IMG/VR virus record: IMGVR_UViG_3300017769_000082
Span: 1-29,547 of that record
Origin: a virus
Reading direction: 5' to 3' (one strand)
Length of the DNA stretch: 29,547 bases
Shown here in pieces: positions 23,468-29,547 of the stretch (position 1 is its first letter; the number at the start of each line of letters is the position of its first letter). The translations under genes were made by a program, and so were the position numbers. The notes beneath the pieces were generated by a model. The model was not told where the DNA came from and did no database searches. It saw nothing but the letters and a program-made list of their open reading frames with translations.

Positions 23468-24289
23468 TTAATTAAGTTTTTTATCTATAGATTTATAGAT
23501 TTCTACACCTTCATCTGTTTTTAAGAAAGCAGCAAAGGCTGAATATGGATTTTCATCAAATGGAACATTCATAAGTTTTCTATTATTAGATCCCCACGTA
23601 AATGTTCTTTGGTCTTGAGATAATAGAATAATACCTTCTTCACTAGCTCTAATAGCTATATTTCTAAGCATTACATTTTCATCTTTTGCTAAGTCCATGA
23701 ATAATTTTGGATCTTGTTTAGCAAATAATAATATATCTCTTTTTAATTCTTTAGAACTCATAGCGTTAACTTCAGAACCTTTTTCAACTCTTAAAATAGC
23801 TTCTGCTTGGTCAATATCTATGCTTCTTGCAGCGTTTAATGCTTCTATCTCCATTTCTAAATCAACTAATTCATCTTGCGCTACAGCAACCGGTTTAAAT
23901 TCATAATATATCTTGTTTTTCAACGGATGATATAAACTTAATAGTTTTTGTAATGCAATGTTTTTAGCAGGTACTCTTAACTCACCATCTTGAAATCTAA
24001 TGTGACCAAGAGTTACTTCACCTTTTTGTTCATCTACAAATGGACTACTCATATTTGTAGCATATCTTAATTCTCTTTGACTTTGAGTTTCAGAATCAAA
24101 ATATAGTAATGAGTGTTTTCTAGTATGTTTACCTGGTATAGTAAGTGTTAACGGTGATTTGTTACCTACTAAAAAGTAAATTCTATCTTTAACTTCCCAA
24201 CCTTGTTTTTTAATTGGTTGTTCTTTTACTTGTGGTTTTTCTACCACTGCTACTGTTTCTTCAACAACAGCTTTTTCTTTTTTTGCCAT
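23468..24289 (-). CDS. Unknown structural-region protein downstream of the capsid gene
   Basis: This 273-aa protein has a low-complexity acidic/basic start (AKKEKAVVEETVAVVEKPQV), then a beta-rich domain (DRIYFLVGNKSPLTLTIPG, RKHSLLYFDSETQSQREL, ATNMSSPFVDEQKGEVTLG, GHIRFQDGELRVPAKN) and a helical second half (LEMEIEALNAARSIDIDQAE, LKRDILLFAKQDPKLFMDLA). The C-terminus has a turn-rich block (QDQRTFTWGSNNRKLM). I do not recognise the family. Its place right after the capsid gene suggests a head-completion, decoration or head-fibre role. It follows the capsid terminator, so it should be made in smaller amounts unless it has its own promoter. Its leader shares 22 identical bases with that of the scaffold gene. 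Confidence 0.7.
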   Translation of the reverse strand: MAKKEKAVVEETVAVVEKPQVKEQPIKKQGWEVKDRIYFLVGNKSPLTLTIPGKHTRKHSLLYFDSETQSQRELRYATNMSSPFVDEQKGEVTLGHIRFQDGELRVPAKNIALQKLLSLYHPLKNKIYYEFKPVAVAQDELVDLEMEIEALNAARSIDIDQAEAILRVEKGSEVNAMSSKELKRDILLFAKQDPKLFMDLAKDENVMLRNIAIRASEEGIILLSQDQRTFTWGSNNRKLMNVPFDENPYSAFAAFLKTDEGVEIYKSIDKKLN

Positions 24290-24308
24290 AATATAATATA
24301 ATTAAATA
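24287..24308 (-). repeat. 22-nt leader sequence at the start codon, copy 1
   Basis: The 22 bases that end with the ATG and include TTAATTATATTATATTATG just before it are identical to those at 27066-27087, which lead into the scaffold-like gene. No other gene in the window has this leader. The tract is pure A/T apart from the start codon G, so chance similarity is possible, but both copies abut a start codon exactly. It may be a translation-enhancing leader or part of a late promoter. Confidence 0.6.
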
Positions 24309-24312
24309 GTTT

Positions 24313-24347
24313 AAAAAAATAATTACCCCTGCCCGAAGACAGGGATA
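24313..24347 (-). terminator. Intrinsic terminator after the major capsid gene
   Basis: On the - strand, CCCTGTC (24344-24338) and GGCAGGG (24333-24327) pair over 7 bp with one G-U and close a UUCG tetraloop set on a C-G pair, an exceptionally stable loop. Three outer pairs extend the stem to 24324-24347. A run of seven T follows (24319-24313) a few bases after the stem. It lies 19 nt past the capsid stop codon. Confidence 0.9.
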
Positions 24348-24365
24348 GTTATTATATTTGAATCA

Positions 24366-25835
24366 TTAGATTCCTTTGAATAATACAAAGTTGTTAGCAG
24401 CTTGAGTTACTAAACATCTTTCTGATAGGAAGTTAATTTCCATAGCATCAAGAGTTGATGTAAACGCACCACCAGCAGAACCAGTTACCCAAGACTTCAT
24501 TCTTCTGTCGTCAGCTTGAGAAGCTCTATAACGAACGTGTAAGAAAGGTCTTCTGATATTAGTTCCTAAGATTTGATCGTAAACAGTAGATGTTCCAGCA
24601 GGTACTAATACACCTTCGATTGAATTGATACCGTTGATCGCACCTCTTGTAGAAGCATCGTTTAAGTATTTCCAATCAGTTTTGTAAAAGTCATAAGAAC
24701 CTCTTCTGAATCCAGAGAAACCTAAGTTAAGTGCCATTTCTTCTGAGTTTTCAAATAAACCAAAAGCAACACCACCATTAAATCCTGCAGATATACCAGC
24801 TAGCATATCATCAAAATCTAAAGCTGTTTGTCTTTGTAAGAAAAGCATGTTTTCTTCAATAGCACCTTGAGTATCTAGGTTTTTAAGGATAGCATCAAAA
24901 TCAGTGATACCAGCAGCGGCAGTAAATCCTACTTCTACATTACCTCTTCCTGCGATAGCAGCAAATAAACCTTCAGTACCTGGTAATTTCAAGTTTCCGT
25001 AATCCCCAGCAGCGTGAGCATTCTTTTCACCTTCAACACATACCATTTCTAGGTAGTCTTCGAATCTTAATCTAGTTTCAGATTCAGCTTTTAAATACCA
25101 TAAGTATCCAGAAGCACCATCTTCAGTAGCAACTTCAACCCATCCGATTTGAGCCATATCAGAACCATTAACGATGTATTGGTCTCTAATAATAACTGGA
25201 GAGTTGTTGTATTGAGTAAATGCAGGCTCAACACTAATTCTTACAGAATCAGCACCAGTACCAGCAGTACTTCTACCTTTGCTATATGCAGAACCGTAAA
25301 CAAATACTTTTAATCCAGTAGCTGTAAAACCTTGAGCGATCAAAGTAGTTACAGGATCAAAACATTGTACTACAACATTACCACCAGCACCTGGTGTAGT
25401 TGCTAATACGATACATTTAGCTTCTTTTCCTGTAGCAGGATCTAAAACTACGATTGTATCGTTTACGCTCATTACGTTGTTTGCACCACCCGCAACTGTA
25501 AGAGTTGTAGGGTTTGTACCTACAGCACCTGCAGCAGCAGCACCTACGCCGTCATATGCAATATGTAATCTATTTTGTTCTGACCAGATTACTTGATCAC
25601 TTGTCATTGGCATTTCAGCGCCAACCATTCTTAAAAATCCAGATAATGTTCTATTACCATAACGCTCTACTTCTTGTTCGTAAACCTCTGGTAAATATTG
25701 AGCAGCGAAATCTGAAAAGTTGTCTGGAACTGCACCACCACCACCATTGTTAGTAAACTGTAAATAATTACTGTTTAGCAACTCTTGTTTTTGCGATGGT
25801 ATAATTGATCCAAACTGTGGAGTTAATGTACCCAT
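24366..25835 (-). CDS. Major capsid protein
   Basis: This 489-aa protein is the probable HK97-fold shell protein. The N-terminal arm (FSDFAAQYLPEVYEQEVERY, then GNRTLSGFLRMVGAEMPMTS) and the C-terminus (LDAMEINFLSERCLVTQAAN, then NFVLFKGI) are as I recall them from marine Bacteroidetes podovirus and crAss-like capsid proteins. A beta-rich insertion runs at about residues 105-175 (NNVMSVNDTIVVLDPATGK). The length is close to the 490-500 aa of crAss-like capsids. Position supports the call: portal, scaffold-like, capsid, then a strong terminator. Codons are richer in C-ending choices than in neighbouring genes, as expected of the most expressed protein. The leader has no Shine-Dalgarno and reads AAAATTAAACAATT before the ATG. 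Confidence 0.88.
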   Translation of the reverse strand: MGTLTPQFGSIIPSQKQELLNSNYLQFTNNGGGGAVPDNFSDFAAQYLPEVYEQEVERYGNRTLSGFLRMVGAEMPMTSDQVIWSEQNRLHIAYDGVGAAAAGAVGTNPTTLTVAGGANNVMSVNDTIVVLDPATGKEAKCIVLATTPGAGGNVVVQCFDPVTTLIAQGFTATGLKVFVYGSAYSKGRSTAGTGADSVRISVEPAFTQYNNSPVIIRDQYIVNGSDMAQIGWVEVATEDGASGYLWYLKAESETRLRFEDYLEMVCVEGEKNAHAAGDYGNLKLPGTEGLFAAIAGRGNVEVGFTAAAGITDFDAILKNLDTQGAIEENMLFLQRQTALDFDDMLAGISAGFNGGVAFGLFENSEEMALNLGFSGFRRGSYDFYKTDWKYLNDASTRGAINGINSIEGVLVPAGTSTVYDQILGTNIRRPFLHVRYRASQADDRRMKSWVTGSAGGAFTSTLDAMEINFLSERCLVTQAANNFVLFKGI

Positions 25836-25847
25836 AATTGTTTAATT

Positions 25848-27068
25848 TTAATTGTTAAATTTTCGTGTTTTAATTTTAAGTCGCGTAGAGTCTGCACCAC
25901 TAATTGATTTTACTTTCAAGCCACCAACGAAAACTTCACCTGTATTACCTTCTCTTGCTTTCACATTAGAAAGATTTTTAGATTTGTTTACTACATCCTT
26001 TACGGCATCGGCTTTACCTTGTTCATAAAAATGATTAGCGATCTTATCTACATTTTCAGCGGCATACATTGCTTTATGATAACCAGCTGGGTCTACCACA
26101 TTACCATCGCCATCAAGGAACTTCCCTATGAGATTGTTAATATTTGACTGGTTCTCTGCAACTTTATCACGATTTTGTATATTATACTTATACCTCTTTT
26201 CTCCAACTTGAAAATCAAAACCTTTGAAATCTTCGCTAAATAATTTTTTAGTTTTAAGTTTAAAATCTTCGTGTAATTGCTCAGCTTGTTCTTGCTGCTT
26301 GTTGTAACGGTTGAAAAAGTCAACTGCTTTTTGTTGTTCTTGATTAACACCCGGTCTCATCTTGATCTCGTCGTAATACTTTTGTTTCAAGTCCTCTAAA
26401 TAGTCTTTGGCTTTCGCAACTTCTTCTTTAAACGCAATTTTCTTTTTGCGTATATCTCTTTCCTCATCAACTTCTGAATCCCATGCAAAATCTTCTAAAA
26501 TAAGATTTACATCTTCAGAATCTAAATGAGGTTTATTTTTTCTGTAATATTCTTTCAACAATGCTTTCTCATCTACATTAGAGTAGTCAGCGTTTAACCT
26601 AACATAATCTTCTACAGTACCTCCAGTTTCTTCCATAAATGAAACTAGTTTTTCTACATTTTCAGGTAATTGCTTACCAAGTACTTTTTCATCTCTAATA
26701 GCTTCTTTAACTTCTGCTTCAACTTCTTTAACTTCTGCTTCAGTTACTTCTTGGATCGGAGAAAACCCTTCAGTAGTCTCGTTGGACTCTTGTACAGGTT
26801 CTCCCACCTCTGCGCTATCTCCGGATGGTTCGCCCACAGGTACCTCCTTTGTTTCTCCGATTTGAATGGCATCGTCTTCTTGTTTTACTTCTTCTTTTTT
26901 AATTTCAACCTTTGTTATATTAGGCTCTACATCTACTAACGGTTCTTTTAAATTAACCTTTGTTATTTCTTGTTCTTTGTTACCTAATTGTTTTGGTTTT
27001 TTTGGTTTTGACTTTATTTTAAAGTCACCTTCCTGTTTAACAGGTTCATTTGTTTTTACTTCTGACAT
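25848..27068 (-). CDS. Scaffold-like protein between portal and capsid genes
   Basis: This 406-aa, very hydrophilic protein has an N-terminal 140 residues that are Glu/Lys/Val/Pro-rich and probably disordered (KEVEAEVKEAIRDEKVLGKQ). The middle is a long coiled-coil (RDIRKKKIAFKEEVAKAKDY, then LEDLKQKYYDEIKMRPG). The C-terminus ends basic (STRLKIKTRKFNN). A disordered, helical, acidic protein with a basic tail located between portal and capsid is typical of phage scaffolds, which bind the inner face of the capsid protein during assembly. No protease motif is seen, so scaffold removal would not be by self-cleavage. The gene ends 12 nt before the capsid start and carries the 22-nt leader. Confidence 0.8.
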   Translation of the reverse strand: MSEVKTNEPVKQEGDFKIKSKPKKPKQLGNKEQEITKVNLKEPLVDVEPNITKVEIKKEEVKQEDDAIQIGETKEVPVGEPSGDSAEVGEPVQESNETTEGFSPIQEVTEAEVKEVEAEVKEAIRDEKVLGKQLPENVEKLVSFMEETGGTVEDYVRLNADYSNVDEKALLKEYYRKNKPHLDSEDVNLILEDFAWDSEVDEERDIRKKKIAFKEEVAKAKDYLEDLKQKYYDEIKMRPGVNQEQQKAVDFFNRYNKQQEQAEQLHEDFKLKTKKLFSEDFKGFDFQVGEKRYKYNIQNRDKVAENQSNINNLIGKFLDGDGNVVDPAGYHKAMYAAENVDKIANHFYEQGKADAVKDVVNKSKNLSNVKAREGNTGEVFVGGLKVKSISGADSTRLKIKTRKFNN

Positions 27069-27087
27069 AATATAATATAATTAAATA
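27066..27087 (-). repeat. 22-nt leader sequence at the start codon, copy 2
   Basis: This is identical in all 22 bases to 24287-24308 and also ends in the ATG. It precedes the scaffold-like gene, 10 nt after the portal stop. Since the two copies lead two structural genes separated by the capsid gene and its terminator, they may mark separate late transcription units or translation starts. Confidence 0.6.
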
Positions 27088-27097
27088 ATTAATAAAA

Positions 27098-29485
27098 TTA
27101 GATAGAAGGCAGTAAGCCTGTCATATCTTTTTCTTTAAAATTTATAGGAAGACCATCTGTTTTTCTTTGTTGAATCATTTCACTTTGTTGTGTTCCTTCT
27201 ATTTTTATTCTATCGTCTTTACGATTTTCTCTTTGTTGTTCTCTTTTATTGATACCTTGCTCTTCTAGTTTTTTAAGCTCCATATCATTTTGATGTTGTT
27301 GCATCATTTTTTGTTGATCTAGCTGAGCTTGCAATTGCATACGATCTTTTTCAAATTCACTCTTAGCTTTTTCATATTCTACATTAGCACCAGATATAGC
27401 CTGTTGTTTTTGTACTTCTGCCATAGCTGTTTTCTCTGCAGTTTCTGCTTGCGCTGCTGCTTGAGCTTGTATATTAGCTTGTTGGTTAGCTTGATCTTGT
27501 TTAGCTTTTTGCTTACGTTTTACTTTTAACATTTGATTAGCTAACTTAAGATTTTTAATTTGTCTTAAATCAATAGCATCTTCAACATCAATATTTTTAG
27601 CTTGTAAAGCTATTTGTATATTTGCTTCTAATTGTTGTTTTTCTTCTTCATCTGGTTCTAATTCTAAGAATATACCAAAATCATGTAAGTTTAAATTAAC
27701 AATTTCTTGTAATGTTTTAATATTAAAAGTTGATATAGAGTTTTGTAAAGCAGCTTTTGTAAGCGGAAACTCCAATGCATCAGCTACTTTTAAGCTAATA
27801 TTTTCTGCTAGTTTAAGAGTTAAAAATAAACTAGATTGTACAATATGTCTTGTAGCCACATTAGATGCGTTAGCGGCTAACTTCTGTAATCCTACAAGCG
27901 TGTTACGATCAGGTAAACTACCATCTCTAGCTTCATTTAACCCTGTCACATCACGTATCATTTGTAAATAGTACTGATATGTACTTATTAATGCTTGTAT
28001 CTTAGCTTGACCACTACCTGATTGTAATTCTTGTATTGGTACTTTACCAGGATTCATATCACCTTCTTGTGTAAGAGATCTACCAACAATACTACCAGTT
28101 TGGAAATACATATTTAACGCTTCTGCTGGATTATAATTTGTACCGTTACCAAGATCAACCTCAGCAAGTCCGTCCATATCTAAATACACACCATCTGGAA
28201 CTACACGTGATATTACTTGCTGTAGTTTTAAATGCGTTAATTGAATCATATCTGCAAAACCTACACATTTACTAACAATAGATTCTATTCTACCTTTGTA
28301 AATTCTAGGTGCGCAAATAGCATAATTCATTTTTACTTTAGTGGTATCAGCTAACGGTCTAGACATGTTTTCAGCTAGCTCCCATTTTAACATTGTATTA
28401 GTTCCTAATACTTTAGCACCACTATATAAAACCTCTATAGATCTTGACACTCTTTCAAAGTTATCGTTTTCTGGTGGATTAAATGTGTCTGGCTTTTCAA
28501 TAGCTTTCATTAATCCTTGATCTGTTTGCTTTATTTTAAATACTTGGTTGTGATATGTTTTATAATCAAAATATAAAACCTGTACTGTATTAGCATCATA
28601 ATCACCCCAACCTGTAATATAAGATCTATTACCAGGCATTGCCTGTATTCTTTTTAATTCTTCTTCAGTTATACCTGGAAACTCTTTTTTAAGTTCTGGT
28701 ATTGTAATGGCTTTTAATTCACCAACGTAATATATATCTTCAAAGTTTGGATCCTCTGTATAAGAATAAACCATATAAGCTGGATCTACGTAATCTACAG
28801 TAATACCTTCAGCTGTATTAAAATTAGTTTTAGCAGCTGCAATACCGCAAACTGTTAAATCCATATTTAATCTACGCTTAACTAAATCATATTTATTTTG
28901 AGCAAGTACAGATGATATAGCTTCTTCTTCTGCTATTTCTACACTTTGCTTGTATGATAGTTGCATGTGTAACTCTAGTTCTTCTGGTGTTTCTGGTACA
29001 ACTGTTGTGCTAGGTGTTTGATATAAATCAATACCTAAAGTTTGTTTTAAGTTATCTAAATATTCTTGAGATAACATGTCTTCATAAATTTTTGAAGCGT
29101 ACTCAGTTCTTTTCTTTATAGAACTAGGATCTTGAGCATAAGCTTTTATATCATAAGTTTTAGAAGATATACCATTTACAACTATGTCAACAAATTTAGA
29201 TAATATAGGTACAGGTTTCCAGTCTAAGTTTAAATAAGATAAATCACCATTTATAGCTAATTCATCTTTATACTTTTGTATTGACTGCTCACCTCTAGCA
29301 TATAATCTTAACTGATGAAAATTATTCCAGTTAGTTAAGTATCTATTACCACTAGTCCTACCTTGTGAAAACCACTCTTGTTCAATAGCTTGAGCAACTT
29401 GCGTTCCATACTCTAAACTAGCTTTCTCTGCATCGCTCACTACCTGGCTTGGAAAAGGACTATTAGTATTACTATATATATTCAT
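27098..29485 (-). CDS. Portal protein
   Basis: The 795-aa portal forms the dodecameric ring through which DNA enters the head. The core shows portal-like segments: VDIVVNGISSKTYDIKAYAQ near residue 100, MNYAICAPRIYKGRIESIVS near 400, and LKLQQVISRVVPDGVYLDMD. The wing/stem region follows (QALISTYQYYLQMIRDVTGL, then NEARDGSLPDRNTLVGLQKL). This last block is as I recall it from portals of crAss-like and marine Bacteroidetes phages. The C-terminal 150 residues are a Gln/Glu/Lys-rich coiled-coil with barrel-like repeats (QLQAQLDQQKMMQQHQNDME). Its length is close to the 790-800 aa of crAss-like portals. The gene starts immediately after the stop of an upstream gene (TAAATG), which in this order is likely to be the large terminase. 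Confidence 0.85.
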   Translation of the reverse strand: MNIYSNTNSPFPSQVVSDAEKASLEYGTQVAQAIEQEWFSQGRTSGNRYLTNWNNFHQLRLYARGEQSIQKYKDELAINGDLSYLNLDWKPVPILSKFVDIVVNGISSKTYDIKAYAQDPSSIKKRTEYASKIYEDMLSQEYLDNLKQTLGIDLYQTPSTTVVPETPEELELHMQLSYKQSVEIAEEEAISSVLAQNKYDLVKRRLNMDLTVCGIAAAKTNFNTAEGITVDYVDPAYMVYSYTEDPNFEDIYYVGELKAITIPELKKEFPGITEEELKRIQAMPGNRSYITGWGDYDANTVQVLYFDYKTYHNQVFKIKQTDQGLMKAIEKPDTFNPPENDNFERVSRSIEVLYSGAKVLGTNTMLKWELAENMSRPLADTTKVKMNYAICAPRIYKGRIESIVSKCVGFADMIQLTHLKLQQVISRVVPDGVYLDMDGLAEVDLGNGTNYNPAEALNMYFQTGSIVGRSLTQEGDMNPGKVPIQELQSGSGQAKIQALISTYQYYLQMIRDVTGLNEARDGSLPDRNTLVGLQKLAANASNVATRHIVQSSLFLTLKLAENISLKVADALEFPLTKAALQNSISTFNIKTLQEIVNLNLHDFGIFLELEPDEEEKQQLEANIQIALQAKNIDVEDAIDLRQIKNLKLANQMLKVKRKQKAKQDQANQQANIQAQAAAQAETAEKTAMAEVQKQQAISGANVEYEKAKSEFEKDRMQLQAQLDQQKMMQQHQNDMELKKLEEQGINKREQQRENRKDDRIKIEGTQQSEMIQQRKTDGLPINFKEKDMTGLLPSI

Positions 29486-29545
29486 TTAACTTATAATTTT
29501 TGATGTCGTTCCTTTGTTGTTGTATCTTTTTATACCTAAATCAAC
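29486..29545 (-). CDS. C-terminal end of a gene upstream of the portal
   Basis: The last 19 codons of a frame enter from the right edge (VDLGIKRYNNKGTTSKIIS, then TAA), and the stop is directly followed by the portal ATG. The other two frames on this strand are closed near the edge. Gene order in podoviruses would make this the large terminase subunit. The tail is too short to identify. Confidence 0.5.
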   Translation of the reverse strand, partial: VDLGIKRYNNKGTTSKIIS

Positions 29546-29547
29546 AG

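Noticed and set aside
1-29547. tRNA genes, CRISPR arrays, insertion sequences, integrase and attachment sites
   Set aside because: No cloverleaf-like segment, regular repeat-spacer array, transposase motif or tyrosine/serine recombinase motif was seen on either strand.

Overview
This window looks like part of the genome of a tailed phage with a short-tail (podovirus-type) virion that infects a marine Bacteroidetes or flavobacterial host. The DNA is very AT-rich. Most starts lack a Shine-Dalgarno sequence and sit in A/T-rich leaders. Two secreted proteins carry flavobacteria-style signal peptides (ending SANAQ and SFSQQ). The portal, major capsid, adaptor/ring and beta-propeller tail proteins resemble, from memory, those of crAss-like phages and of uncultured marine flavobacterial podoviruses. 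That placement is inference. The terminase, polymerase and lysogeny genes are not in the window.

Left arm (1-2485, + strand): a nucleotide-metabolism operon. It begins with the last 40 codons of a gene that is probably nrdB (class I ribonucleotide reductase beta). Three small overlapping genes follow: two membrane proteins and one charged helical protein. The operon ends with nrdA, whose radical-transfer Tyr pair and active-site cysteines are intact. A hairpin with an A-tract on one side and a T-rich tract on the other (2487-2519) separates this operon from the opposing late genes.

Right arm (2573-29547, all - strand, transcribed right to left): the virion and lysis genes. In transcription order they are: the tail of an upstream gene, portal, scaffold-like protein, major capsid protein, a terminator with a UUCG loop, an unknown 273-aa protein, a hairpin with a GAAA loop, a ring/connector protein, an adaptor-like protein with an extra N-terminal beta domain, a 1450-aa P22 gp10/muzzle-like propeller protein, a second propeller protein, an Ala/Gln-rich internal protein, an unknown 367-aa protein and a 2380-aa giant ejection-type protein with an embedded HAD phosphatase-like domain. 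Next comes an envelope/lysis cassette: a 25-aa ORF, a signal-peptide beta-barrel-like protein, a one-TM coiled-coil protein, a thioredoxin-fold protein without its CxxC, two tiny genes (48 and 50 aa), two basic Cys-containing proteins, an M15 peptidase endolysin and a 177-aa unknown. The genes of this cassette from 5346 to 2573 are coupled by TAATG or ATGA overlaps, except for one 5-nt gap between the 48-aa and 50-aa genes.

Working model (inference): NrdAB supplies dNTPs for replication. The late operon builds a P22/crAss-like capsid with a short tail. The giant protein and the Ala/Gln-rich protein are ejected with the DNA. The envelope cassette modifies or opens the host envelope. No tRNA, CRISPR array, insertion sequence or integrase was seen, and no stretch over 300 bases lacks a gene.
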